From positions 1 through 32,960 of IMG/VR virus record IMGVR_UViG_3300030098_004818: 32,960 bases of DNA, one strand, 5' to 3'. Below are positions 14,181 through 22,344 of this stretch, one piece after another; the first letter of the stretch is position 1, and each line of letters starts with the position of its first letter. The position numbers and the translations under genes are program-made. Below the pieces are notes generated by a model. The model was given only the letters and a program-made list of their open reading frames with translations, had not been told where the DNA came from and ran no database searches. Origin of the DNA: a virus.

Positions 14181-16987
14181 TGATCAAACGTTGACAACGT
14201 AGCAAAGACCGCCTGTACCACCATTGGCAAAGGCTGATCTTGCCTGATCGTTAACTGTCCGTCAGTGTCATAGTTTGAATTTAACTCAATTTCTTTGTCA
14301 CCATTAAACATTGGTATAGCTACGTCCATGAGATCCGCACTTGAGCGGAACGGCACCACATCGAGATTGTTCGCATCACGACCCACTTTGAGGCCAACCG
14401 TTTTTTGCAGTCGCACCGTAACCTCGTTTATGCGCTTCATCTTACCTTGGCTTGTTCCCATCTGTGATCCCGCATCAACCCGCAACGTTCTTAGCGTGCT
14501 GTTGTATGCTAGACCTGCATGGGCTTTTGTGACATAGCGTTGCAGAGTCACGGCACCGCTGGCAACCGTAACGTCTGGATGGACAGAACCATCACCTAAA
14601 ATGCTAACGGTCTCACCCTCGAGGTGTGACAAGCCGCTGAGACTTTGTGTTGCTTGAGTGACCGTTGCGCCGTTGTTATGAGTCGCTGCAACACCCACCG
14701 CGCCACGGGAGCAACCGGTAAGCTGGTTGCTGCTGTTGCCGGTGTAGGTAATGATCTCGTTATTGATTTTGACCGCTCCGCTCGACGGAAAGCTGCTGCT
14801 ATCAATAAGCGTTATCGTGGTGTCGCTTGCCGATATGCTGTTGCTCAGGGTTGAGGACACACCGGTGAACGTCAAGCTTGAGTCTACAAAAACGGCGTCA
14901 GCAATGTCAGCCCCATGGTCAAAGTTCTTCATATACTCAATATACCGTTTGGTTGCCCGACCATCGGTAAAGTTTGTGATTTTCAAGCGCACAGCATCGC
15001 TCGTGGTGGTGACAGAGCTTTCATCGCCCTTCGCTACTCGCGTTATTGTAATTGCGTTGCTTGCCGGGTTTGCCGCTGAAAACTTAGAACTGTTGTCGTT
15101 GATGCAATTAAAAATATTATCAGCGGTTGTGTCATTGTTTGTGGTCGTAAAAAACTTGCCTGAGTCCGGTGTGCCGCTTCCTGAACCCTGACAGGTAAAC
15201 GTTTCGCTGGTGCCGTCTGTGTCTTTAAGCGTAATTGTTGCGTTGGTTGCAATGTTTGCAAAATCAGTAACCGTGAGTGTGCATGTTGCTTGCGCTTTGA
15301 GGTCACGCTTCACGATGACGTACACTTCGTCCTCGTCCAGATCGCCCGGTATCGTCACTACGCGCTCAACAATCGCTGCGCCACCGGAAAAGCTGCCGCC
15401 TAGTATGTGGCGCGACCAGCCAAGAACCTGCTCTTCCGGTTTGTAGGTCACGCACGATAACTGACCGTCCGTTCTCACAGACCACATAATAGCATCGGGC
15501 TCCTGCTGAAAAGCAAGTTCTGTCAAGCCGGTTTCCGTGATGTGCTCACTAATTATGGTGATATCAGGGGCAATGTAGCCGTCCACATCAAAGTTGAATT
15601 TTAGCTCTCTAACCTTTCGTTTCGCACGCTGCAAAAACAACACAGAGTTACCGGCTTGTACCGGCGTGTGGTCGGCTGCGCCATGCCGTGTCTGCTGTTT
15701 TATTTGAATGTTTGTCGGTGTTATGGCTTCGTCCGTGCCACCGGCTCTGACAATAAACTCACCACCACTAGTGCCACAAATGAGGTTTCTTGTAGAAGCT
15801 AGAAATCTTATTACATTCACGGTGTTTGAGCCAATGGTATAGACCATTGCATCATCGTCTTCGACACCGGTCTCAAAGTTCTCAAAATCCCCGCCTTGCG
15901 AGAAAAAAATTGTTTGCGGCTGTTCGTCTGTACCAGCAAACACAAGACGCTCCTCATAGAAAGCAACAGCGCGAGGAAAGCCGGTGGTGGTTGAAAACGC
16001 TCCTAACGACCAGTTTGTAACCGCTTCAAGCTTACCGCTAACCGTAAAAGAGCTACCCGCGCTTTCGTCTGTAAGATCTGGGCCAGGAGCCAGCGTCAAC
16101 ACCGTGTCGGTAACATCGACTATTAAAAAGCCGTCTGTGGTGTTGTTGTTGCTCGTACCGCTTATAACAACTGTCTGACCATTTTTGAAGCCTTGGTCAA
16201 TAAAGCCACCCGCCGAATCCTCAATCCGGTCATTGTGCTCAAGCCCTGTGCTGGATGGATCACCCTCGTGAAAACTGATGGTGCTTGCAGCGTACTCAGG
16301 CGCAATTTCAGACCTGCCGTCTTCAAGCTCTTGCACCGTACCGGCTACCGTGGTGGCGTTTGTGTGGCCGGTGATTTTTACAAAGCCGTCTTGGATTTTA
16401 ACAAGCCGCCCCACATCGTTTGCACTAAAGAGATCTGCACTTGCTGTGATAGTAACTGTGCCGCTGCGCCCGTTGGATGTGAGCGTTGTCGTTGTCGTAT
16501 TTTGGTCCAAGAACGGACCACGCAACAAATCAACCTCCGCAATCGTCCAAGCGGTGTGGCTTGTGCGTGTGATCTTTCGCGGCGCGTGATCTGGACTCAC
16601 CACAAACATAACGTCAGCACTCTGAGCAAACTTGAGCCCGTCAAGTTGTGCAGTCGTATATGGAGTCGTTACCTCTACCGCCGAGCCGCTACTTGTGACC
16701 TGACCCCCGTCTTTATAGATACGGAAATAGGTATTCCCAAATTCAAGCACATAGGCTTGCTCTACATTGAATTCAAATGGCACGAGGCGCGTTGATGCAG
16801 AGCTTGTCTTGACCTCGGCTATGAAGCGCGTGCCGGGTCTGCGGCTTAGGCCGCCGTGCGGTTGCACCAAAAAATTCTCAACGGTCTCCGCACCATTTTC
16901 GTAGCGCGAGAGGTCTGTGCGCCCGAACAAACGTGGCGTGAGTTCACCCGCTGTAAAATTAGAAAATGCTTTAGAGACTTTTGCCAT
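14177..16987 (-). CDS. Tail tubular protein B (T7 gp12 analogue)
   Basis: A 936-residue nozzle protein. The N-terminus is characteristic of the family: KVSKAFSNFTAGELTPRLFG, then ETVENFLVQPHGGLSRRPGT. Further family-like segments are FPRAVAFYEERLVFAGTDEQ and NPQTIFFSQGGDFENF-like text near 350-370, and the C-terminal KMKRINEVTVRLQKTVGLKV. Between about 560 and 810 are Ser/Thr-rich insertions with the look of beta-propeller or Ig-like decorations. The ATG overlaps the tail tubular A stop (TAATG), so the two nozzle components are translationally coupled. Confidence 0.9.
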   Translation of the reverse strand: MAKVSKAFSNFTAGELTPRLFGRTDLSRYENGAETVENFLVQPHGGLSRRPGTRFIAEVKTSSASTRLVPFEFNVEQAYVLEFGNTYFRIYKDGGQVTSSGSAVEVTTPYTTAQLDGLKFAQSADVMFVVSPDHAPRKITRTSHTAWTIAEVDLLRGPFLDQNTTTTTLTSNGRSGTVTITASADLFSANDVGRLVKIQDGFVKITGHTNATTVAGTVQELEDGRSEIAPEYAASTISFHEGDPSSTGLEHNDRIEDSAGGFIDQGFKNGQTVVISGTSNNNTTDGFLIVDVTDTVLTLAPGPDLTDESAGSSFTVSGKLEAVTNWSLGAFSTTTGFPRAVAFYEERLVFAGTDEQPQTIFFSQGGDFENFETGVEDDDAMVYTIGSNTVNVIRFLASTRNLICGTSGGEFIVRAGGTDEAITPTNIQIKQQTRHGAADHTPVQAGNSVLFLQRAKRKVRELKFNFDVDGYIAPDITIISEHITETGLTELAFQQEPDAIMWSVRTDGQLSCVTYKPEEQVLGWSRHILGGSFSGGAAIVERVVTIPGDLDEDEVYVIVKRDLKAQATCTLTVTDFANIATNATITLKDTDGTSETFTCQGSGSGTPDSGKFFTTTNNDTTADNIFNCINDNSSKFSAANPASNAITITRVAKGDESSVTTTSDAVRLKITNFTDGRATKRYIEYMKNFDHGADIADAVFVDSSLTFTGVSSTLSNSISASDTTITLIDSSSFPSSGAVKINNEIITYTGNSSNQLTGCSRGAVGVAATHNNGATVTQATQSLSGLSHLEGETVSILGDGSVHPDVTVASGAVTLQRYVTKAHAGLAYNSTLRTLRVDAGSQMGTSQGKMKRINEVTVRLQKTVGLKVGRDANNLDVVPFRSSADLMDVAIPMFNGDKEIELNSNYDTDGQLTIRQDQPLPMVVQAVFATLSTFDQ

Positions 16988-17577
16988 TAGAACCGGGACG
17001 CAATAAGTATATCGCTTTCTGAGTAGGTGGCACGCTCCATATTAACGACGTTTTCGGGAGTGCCTTCCGTTGCATCGACAAATCGCGCCTCTGACAATTT
17101 CTGTTCGTATAATTGATATAGCTGGGCGGTCAGACTCGCAGAGTTAACCAATGCGTAACTAATGTCACTGGCGAGACGGGCCGCCAAGGTCTCAAGCAAC
17201 AGTTGATCATATTCATTAGGGTCCGTGACACGCGCAACATAGATCATTTTAAACGGTGTCGTGTTGGATAGGAGTTTGCGCCCCTCAACGCGATAAACTG
17301 TGTCGGGATCTTCTGGCCTTAACACTCTCAGGCAATACGGGTCACTCGGTAGCGTGTGCTGGCTGGTAAACTCAAAGGCTGGCGCATCGCTCTCTGCTGC
17401 CATAGAGGTGCGGCGTAAAAGGCAGTTCCATGGGTGTGCGCGAAAGGTTGCATCTCTGACAAACTCAAAGCGCTGGTTGCAGACTCGCGCAGCGCGGCTG
17501 TCCTCTGTAAGTGCAACAATATTACTCGCGCCAATCATGTTAAGTGCCGAGTTGCAGATATCTACGTCAGATGCCAT
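16987..17577 (-). CDS. Tail tubular protein A (T7 gp11 analogue)
   Basis: A 196-residue adaptor/gatekeeper protein that would join portal and nozzle. The N-terminus SDVDICNSALNMIGASNIVA is a hallmark of this family, as is the later ATFRAHPWNCLLRR. It lies immediately upstream of the nozzle gene and directly after a strong terminator at 17590-17619. It must therefore be reached by read-through or by its own start signals; no clear promoter was seen in the short gap. Confidence 0.92.
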   Translation of the reverse strand: MASDVDICNSALNMIGASNIVALTEDSRAARVCNQRFEFVRDATFRAHPWNCLLRRTSMAAESDAPAFEFTSQHTLPSDPYCLRVLRPEDPDTVYRVEGRKLLSNTTPFKMIYVARVTDPNEYDQLLLETLAARLASDISYALVNSASLTAQLYQLYEQKLSEARFVDATEGTPENVVNMERATYSESDILIASRF

Positions 17578-17589
17578 TTTTTATCCTTA

Positions 17590-17619
17590 AAAAAAATGAG
17601 GGGGCATTTGCCCCCTCAT
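17590..17619 (-). terminator. Strong intrinsic terminator after the capsid genes
   Basis: On the minus strand a 10-bp perfect stem (ATGAGGGGGC / GCCCCCTCAT, loop AAAT) is followed by eight T. It sits just after the stop of the gene at 17623-18099 and before tail tubular A. A terminator at this place would keep head proteins at higher levels than tail proteins, as the terminator after gene 10 does in T7. Confidence 0.92.
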
Positions 17620-17622
17620 AAT

Positions 17623-18099
17623 TTAGTCAACAACATAGTGCATCACGAGTTCAATCGTGCCGGTGGCTGCCGCACCGGCGAGAGTCACTGTGATCACAAA
17701 CTCGTTGTCAATGACCGACTGGTCAATATCAACGGCTGTGTTTGCACTAAGTGCTAGTGTAGCGGCTACATCGGTTCTCGCAGCACTTGACGTGCTTGTT
17801 GCAGCGAGATACTCGTCGCCATCGGCTGATACAGATGAGCCTGAGCTATCCGTATATGCCGCATGACCAACCGCTAATGTTGTCGAAGAACCTAGCGCAT
17901 CATTATAGAGATACCCGCCGAGAATCCTCGCGCCTTGCGGCAACGAAAACATCTCAATGATATCTCCAGCACTGAGGCTAGAGGCTTCGTATTGGGCTTG
18001 CGCCACCCTAATGGAACCGCCAAGCTGGTTTGACTTGACAAATTCTTTCGGATCGTCCTGTGTAAGGTCGGTCCGAACATTACTGTAAACAGTAGCCAT
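17623..18099 (-). CDS. Probable head decoration or minor capsid protein
   Basis: A 158-residue protein rich in Ala, Ser and Thr, beginning MATVYSNVRTDLTQDDPKEF. It contains FSLPQGARILGGYLYNDALG and a beta-rich tail ending TGTIELVMHYVVD. Proteins like this follow the capsid gene in many marine podoviruses and are probably capsid decoration proteins. The excellent ribosome site AAGGAG lies just before the ATG and immediately after the second capsid exon, so high expression is expected. The decoration role is inference from position and composition. Confidence 0.75.
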   Translation of the reverse strand: MATVYSNVRTDLTQDDPKEFVKSNQLGGSIRVAQAQYEASSLSAGDIIEMFSLPQGARILGGYLYNDALGSSTTLAVGHAAYTDSSGSSVSADGDEYLAATSTSSAARTDVAATLALSANTAVDIDQSVIDNEFVITVTLAGAAATGTIELVMHYVVD

Positions 18100-18115
18100 A
18101 GTTCAGTCTCCTTCC

Positions 18116-19225
18116 TTACTCGTTACAGGCAATTTCAACGACTTTGTCTTCTTCCATCATTTTGTGTTCACCTTGGTTCGTTAGACCAAGACCGCTTTCG
18201 CTGCTGAACGTCACCGCCCAGTTCAGATCATATCATCGTCTATGTAAGACGCTCGGCGCTTCGGCATCACTTGATGCCTACTCCATTTCTGGATGATCGT
18301 TGCACCTTCCAGCTTGCGCTGGCTTGGCTCAGAATTGTCTCTCGCGAGAGGTTCTCTGAGTTCACCGAGTTTTTCACTAGTGCGTTGCCGCACTAGGCCG
18401 CATGGATTTACGGGTCGCACCGAAGGTCGCACAGTAGTACACCTGGGTGGAATAAGACTTGTCGCTGCGCTCGTCGATTCGTGCCATCACATCCTTGCCT
18501 ACGGCTAATTTTACGCCGTCTTGGGCGAAAGCATAACAAAGGCGGGAAGTGCCATCGTCAGACAATCGATTGGATACGATGAACTCGAAGCCGACAAAGC
18601 TTGATATGTCACCTTGAGCAAGTGCTTTCACGGTATTAAAATCACTGCTCGTGACTGTCGTGTTGTTGAGCAGATCTTCGATTTGCTCAGGGCTCACAAC
18701 GATGAAACGCTTGATGCTTGGGTCCACACTATTGGCGTCAAGTTTCTTTTTACTTTCGACCAATTTTGCAATGGTTAATCCCGCACTACCATGCGCTATT
18801 TTTTGGCCCGAGGGAAACGCAGTACTCGTTGTTCCCGTCTTGCCCGTTTTGGCGGTGCCTCCTAAAGCATCAATGATGACATCATCCATGGAACGCCCAA
18901 TCGCGGCGGCTGCTGCCCGACTGTAACTGCTCGTTGGATCTGCCAACATTCTTACTTTATCAGCATCGTCAATTAGGTCAGCCCATTCGTAAGTGGTCAG
19001 GCTGACCATACGCCGAGAGTGTGGCGTTTCTACAAGAGGCGTATCTCCGTGTCGGCTGGTACGGGCAACGGCTGCTGCCTCTCCCACCTGATCGAAGAAT
19101 GCCTTTTCGCCAGTGACAGATTCACTGTCAACGGCACCTCGCAACAGACTTCCCATCTGCTGCGAGAGCATTGAGACGTTTGCAGAAAACTGATTTACAA
19201 ACGCCGTAGTGATTTGAGTAGACAT
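18116..19225 (-). CDS. Major capsid protein, interrupted by a group I intron (join of 18410-19225 and 18116-18157)
   Basis: The spliced product is 285 residues: 272 from exon 1 (19225 to 18410) and 13 from exon 2 (18157 to 18116). Exon 1 has capsid features MSTQITTAFVNQFSANVSML, TYEWADLIDDADKVRMLADP, IKRFIVVSPEQIEDLL and YSTQVYYCATFGATR. Exon 2 adds MEEDKVVEIACNE, which matches the usual C-terminus of this capsid family as I recall it. Without splicing, translation enters the intron, adds KSMRPSAATH and stops at TAG (18377-18379), giving a 282-residue protein with the wrong end. Exon 1 ends on a codon boundary, so joining is in frame. AGGAG lies eight bases before the ATG. The shell protein assembles on the scaffold encoded upstream. 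Confidence 0.93.
18158..18409 (-). ncRNA. Group I self-splicing intron without ORF, in the capsid gene
   Basis: A 252-nt intron. In intron numbering (nt n = window 18410 minus n): guide CCAUGCGG at 5-12. Its GCGG pairs with the 5' exon end CCGU, with the required U.G at the splice site (P1), and its CCAU pairs with the 3' exon start AUGG (P10). P2 is CTAGTGC/GCACTAG (14-20/27-33). P4 is CTCAGA/TCTGAG (50-55/77-82). P5 is CTCT/AGAG. P6a is CCAGC-GCAA-GCTGG (88-101), with a GNRA loop. P7 is GATC/GATC (112-115/181-184), inside R-like GTGCAACGATC and S-like GATATGATC. P8 is GGCATC/GATGCC (132-147). P9 elements are at 184-206 and 220-238. The last base is G (252). The text GAGCCAAGCC...GGTGCA recalls tRNA-Leu group I introns. 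No homing endonuclease is encoded. Confidence 0.93.
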
Positions 19226-19268
19226 TACTCATGCTCCTACAGTTGTGGTTGTCAAATGCGTGGGTTGT

Positions 19269-19304
19269 CAGTCTTTCGACTGGCCTACTATCGCTTTGGG
19301 CGAT
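19269..19304 (-). promoter_or_regulatory. Two tandem hairpins upstream of the capsid gene
   Basis: Between the small gene at 19313 and the capsid ATG lie two stem-loops on the minus strand: ATCGC-ccaaa-GCGAT (19304-19290) and CAGTC-gaaa-GACTG (19282-19269), the second with a GNRA-type tetraloop. No T-run follows either, so they are not intrinsic terminators. They may stabilise or process the capsid message. Structure is read directly; function is inference. Confidence 0.45.
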
Positions 19305-19312
19305 TAGTCCGC

Positions 19313-19477
19313 CTAACTCACAGGCTTGCGCCGAGGGGCTTTTTTGGGCTTATCCTCGGATTTTTTTATGAACTCCATGTACTTTGTTGCCAAATCAACG
19401 GGATCTGCGGTGGTGCGTGCATTACCAAACTCAACGGCAAGACGCAGACATTCAAGCCTAAGTGCTTCACTCTCCAT
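19313..19477 (-). CDS. 54-residue head-module protein of unknown function
   Basis: A small gene encoding MESEALRLECLRLAVEFGNA, then TTADPVDLATKYMEFIKKSE and a basic tail ending APRRKPVS. It is helical and amphipathic in the first half. The ATG has GAGAGG eight bases upstream and lies 11 nt inside the end of the scaffold gene. Short proteins with a similar start occur between scaffold and capsid in related phages, as I recall, but I know no function. Confidence 0.7.
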   Translation of the reverse strand: MESEALRLECLRLAVEFGNARTTADPVDLATKYMEFIKKSEDKPKKAPRRKPVS

Positions 19478-20270
19478 GTAACTGACCTCTCAAATGTAAT
19501 ACTTGGTTTACTATGCGTGTGTGATCGGGATGTTGTTTTTCCCAATACGGTGAATTTTTTGCGGTCAGACCCATAATCTGATCCTGTAGATTCTGATCAG
19601 TTATGCCGGGTGTGCTCTCACGACCGGCAAGACCGTCTTCGGATATTTCCGTGTCGATGTAATCGGCAATGCTGACCATGAATTTTACAAGGTCAGGGTT
19701 ATCGCCAAGCAGAGTGCCATCAGCTAGTCTGATCTCGGTTAGGTCTGGCGCATCAAATTCTGTCAATAGCTGGTTGGCTGTCTCCATTTTGGTGTCAAAG
19801 TCTTTACCGTATTCTTTACGAAGACTGGTTTCGACCTCGGAGCGGTGCTGCTCAAGGCTTGCCTCTGATACCTCGACCTGGCCTCCAGCAAACTCTTCAT
19901 ACTGGGTGGCTAACCGCTGTGCTTGTCGCTCCGATAGACCCGCGCTGTGGGCCGCGTCTCTGAACCAGTTTGTAAACTCTTCGTTGCTGCCGTCACCAAG
20001 CTCAAGCTCATAGTCGGCTGGCTGGTCGGGTCTGCCAAACTTGCTGTAGACTTGCTCCCAGTCTTCGTCGGTAGCCCAGTTGCCTGGTATCGCCACCTTG
20101 TCCGCACCAACCATTTTTTGCGCGTTGATGTAGCTTTTAGCCATAGCCTCAACGCTGCCAATGTGCTGGATGCTGGGATCTGCTGATATCTCTTGTGGTA
20201 GTGATTCGCGCCAATCGTCAGACGGGGCTATCTCTTGCGAGACCTCCGCTACCTGCTCTTGTTCACTCAT
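19467..20270 (-). CDS. Capsid assembly scaffold protein
   Basis: A 267-residue acidic protein directly upstream of the capsid module. Composition and layout fit scaffolds: acidic N-terminus (MSEQEQVAEVSQEIAPSDDW), a conserved FGRPDQPADYELEL motif near 75-90, a helical centre (ERQAQRLATQYEEFAGGQVE) and a C-terminal helix with basic residues (HPDHTRIVNQVLHLRGQLHG), the usual capsid-binding end. A strong AAAGGAG precedes the ATG. Confidence 0.88.
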   Translation of the reverse strand: MSEQEQVAEVSQEIAPSDDWRESLPQEISADPSIQHIGSVEAMAKSYINAQKMVGADKVAIPGNWATDEDWEQVYSKFGRPDQPADYELELGDGSNEEFTNWFRDAAHSAGLSERQAQRLATQYEEFAGGQVEVSEASLEQHRSEVETSLRKEYGKDFDTKMETANQLLTEFDAPDLTEIRLADGTLLGDNPDLVKFMVSIADYIDTEISEDGLAGRESTPGITDQNLQDQIMGLTAKNSPYWEKQHPDHTRIVNQVLHLRGQLHGE

Positions 20271-20273
20271 TAT

Positions 20274-20483
20274 TTACTGCTCCTTTGGTTCGCCCCTTAA
20301 GGTTGAGTGAAGGAACAGCAGTACATCGCGCTGGCCCTCACGAAATGCCGTTTCATCGGAGTTTGGGACGAAGCTTGTTCTGTAGACTCCAAATCGTCGG
20401 CTTAAATCTTCGAGGATTATCTGACCATCCTCGCTCTCAAAAATCGATTTGTAGGTGGCGCGAAGATCCTTCGGATCGATCAC
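20274..20483 (-). CDS. Bbp19-like small phage protein
   Basis: A 69-residue protein starting with GTG that overlaps the portal stop (GTGA). The sequence YKSIFESEDGQIILEDLSRR, then FREGQRDVLLFL, matches the small domain named after Bordetella phage Bbp19, as I recall it. Such genes lie between portal and scaffold in many podoviruses and their role is unknown. Family assignment is from motif memory. Confidence 0.7.
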   Translation of the reverse strand: MIDPKDLRATYKSIFESEDGQIILEDLSRRFGVYRTSFVPNSDETAFREGQRDVLLFLHSTLRGEPKEQ

Positions 20484-22120
20484 TCTGCACCGCCCTGCAA
20501 GACGCTCAGATCGACACCGGCTTCACGCGCCTCTTTGATGGCGGGTGCGGCCTGACCCGCTGCCTCGGCGGTCTGCATAGCCATCTGCATCTGTGCCTGT
20601 TGTGCCTGTTGAGCCGCACGCTCTTCACGCACATTGGCGACTTGGCCCTGACCGCGCACTACGGCGGCTGGTGTGTTGGTCACTTTAATAATATGATTGG
20701 CGAGACCGTCCATATCCAAGTAATCAATAACGCTTGGATCAAGATTCATAAGAGGCATCAGGAACTCAATCATTTGCAAGATCGACTGCACATCACCTGA
20801 GCGCTGCGCTCTTGCCAATGGGCTCACATACTCTATGTCGATTTGATCTTGTCTCAATATCTCGGGTGCCGGTACAAATTGTTTTTGCCGCGCAAGGATG
20901 TTGAAGGTGCGGTTGATGAGTGGTTGAAGAAGCTCTGCTTGCAATCTCCCGAGAACCGGCCCAAGCAACCGCATTTTCTCTTCGGTGCGTTGTATTACCT
21001 CGGTAGCCGTCATTTGCGGACCTTGCCCGAGTATAAGCTGGTCTACATAAAAAGCGGCACGGATGGCTTGGCGGCGTTGCTCCAGCATGGCTTCGCCAAG
21101 CGGGTTGTTCGCGCCGATGTTGAGTTGCTCGATACGGTCTCGGGTGCCGCTGCGGTAGAAGTTGAGGCCGCCCGGTGTGGTTCTGACCGGCAATAAAAAG
21201 CCGTCATCCGGAACCATGAGCGGCGGGTGTATCTGAAGCTGTGCGGCCCGTATGACGATCTCAGACATTTTATTGACCATGCGGGTGTCTGCCAGCGCGG
21301 TCATGCTGGGACTTCTTCCATAGCCCCGCTCAAAGCTTGCCTTTAGAAAACGTGGAACAACGTAAGGGAAATCATCGTATCCGCTTTCTCCAATAATCTG
21401 TTTGTCCTCTGGGTCAATATAAATGCTGGCAAACGGTTTGTTTGTTGCATTTTGTTTCCGTGCATCGCGCTCTTCACGAGGCATCACAATATGTAGCAGT
21501 TCGATCTCGGCGTAAGGGTCATCTTGGTTAAGTTTTGCAATCCTTTGTGTAACCTGTTGCTCCCCGAACTGCTTCACGGCTGCGCGTGCCGATGTTTTGT
21601 AGGTTCTGAAAACACCGTCAACACGGCCTTGTTCGTTCTCGGTGACCCAGCACTCGGCGATGTGTCGCGTACTAAAGCGTATGCCGTTAGGCTCATCGGC
21701 TTCAATAAACATGACGCCTGTGCCAAAGGTCACAAGATCGCTGTATAGCTCATGCACCTGTTCTTGAAAGTTGCTGCGTGCCAGATGCTGGTAGAGCACA
21801 TCGGTGGCACCCTCAAGCCATTCCTTTGCCTCATCCTCGCCGTTGAGGTCGTCATTCTCGTAACGCAAAGAGAACCAAGGGGTAGCCGCATTTGTGAGCA
21901 TGCCGTGAAGACTTGCCGCCATAAGCTCTGCCGCATGGATGGCGGTGCCGTCAAATATAAGCTCAGAGCGTTTATCACCGCTGGTGCGCTTCTTCGTAAT
22001 GTCGGCTTTTCGCGGCACAATGTAATCGGCAATTTCTTGCCAGTGGCTTTCCCAAACGCTGCGTTGCGTTTTGAGCGTGCCATAGCGCTTCAGGAGCCCT
22101 GTTGCTCTCGGATCGTCCAA
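20480..22120 (-). CDS. Portal protein (head-to-tail connector)
   Basis: A 546-residue portal. Typical family segments are WESHWQEIADYIVPRKADIT near the start, DGTAIHAAELMAASLHGMLT, LYSDLVTFGTGVMFIEADEP, and ATEVIQRTEEKMRLLGPVLG toward the C-terminus. The last 60 residues are Gln/Ala-rich (REERAAQQAQQAQMQMAMQT), a helical barrel-like tail. The start is TTG, supported by GGGAG eight bases before it, with no better in-frame ATG nearby. It would form the dodecameric ring through which terminase packages DNA. Confidence 0.95.
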   Translation of the reverse strand: MDDPRATGLLKRYGTLKTQRSVWESHWQEIADYIVPRKADITKKRTSGDKRSELIFDGTAIHAAELMAASLHGMLTNAATPWFSLRYENDDLNGEDEAKEWLEGATDVLYQHLARSNFQEQVHELYSDLVTFGTGVMFIEADEPNGIRFSTRHIAECWVTENEQGRVDGVFRTYKTSARAAVKQFGEQQVTQRIAKLNQDDPYAEIELLHIVMPREERDARKQNATNKPFASIYIDPEDKQIIGESGYDDFPYVVPRFLKASFERGYGRSPSMTALADTRMVNKMSEIVIRAAQLQIHPPLMVPDDGFLLPVRTTPGGLNFYRSGTRDRIEQLNIGANNPLGEAMLEQRRQAIRAAFYVDQLILGQGPQMTATEVIQRTEEKMRLLGPVLGRLQAELLQPLINRTFNILARQKQFVPAPEILRQDQIDIEYVSPLARAQRSGDVQSILQMIEFLMPLMNLDPSVIDYLDMDGLANHIIKVTNTPAAVVRGQGQVANVREERAAQQAQQAQMQMAMQTAEAAGQAAPAIKEAREAGVDLSVLQGGAE

Positions 22121-22124
22121 GCGT

Positions 22125-22334
22125 CTAGCTCCCTAATAATGTTTTTCTTGTTGTGGGTGCCTCGTCTTGCAGACCTTGTGCGCCGGTGGCTATGGTACTG
22201 CGGTAGCCTCTTCTGCGTGCGCGGCGTTTTTGCACACGCTCGGCCTCTTTGGTGTCCTTGGGCTTAATGGGTGGTGGTGGTGGCGGCGGTGGCGGTGCTG
22301 GCATCTGGGGTGGCTTATCGGGATTTCCGCACAT
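22125..22334 (-). CDS. Small proline-rich protein between terminase and portal
   Basis: A 69-residue protein beginning MCGNPDKPPQMPAPPPPPPP, then a basic segment (VQKRRARRRGYRSTIATGAQ) and a C-terminus TTRKTLLGS. Proteins of this layout (MCG start, proline run, STxxTGAQG, TLLG end) are common next to the portal in podoviruses; the role is unknown. The true start is 22334, where GAGG lies eight bases upstream. The frame is open further up, but that part overlaps the terminase gene and looks non-coding. Confidence 0.8.
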   Translation of the reverse strand: MCGNPDKPPQMPAPPPPPPPPPIKPKDTKEAERVQKRRARRRGYRSTIATGAQGLQDEAPTTRKTLLGS

Positions 22335-22344
22335 GGTTTTTTCC

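Noticed and set aside
16193-16795. A 200-codon plus-strand gene antisense to tail tubular protein B
   Set aside because: It lies wholly within a well-supported gene, has a Cys-rich unnatural composition and no ribosome site.
18223-18432. A 69-codon gene spanning the capsid-intron boundary
   Set aside because: It is a frame running through the intron and exon end, with no ribosome site, explained by the group I intron.
20195-20800. A 201-codon plus-strand gene antisense to portal and scaffold
   Set aside because: It spans three well-supported minus-strand genes, has no ribosome site and no recognisable motif.
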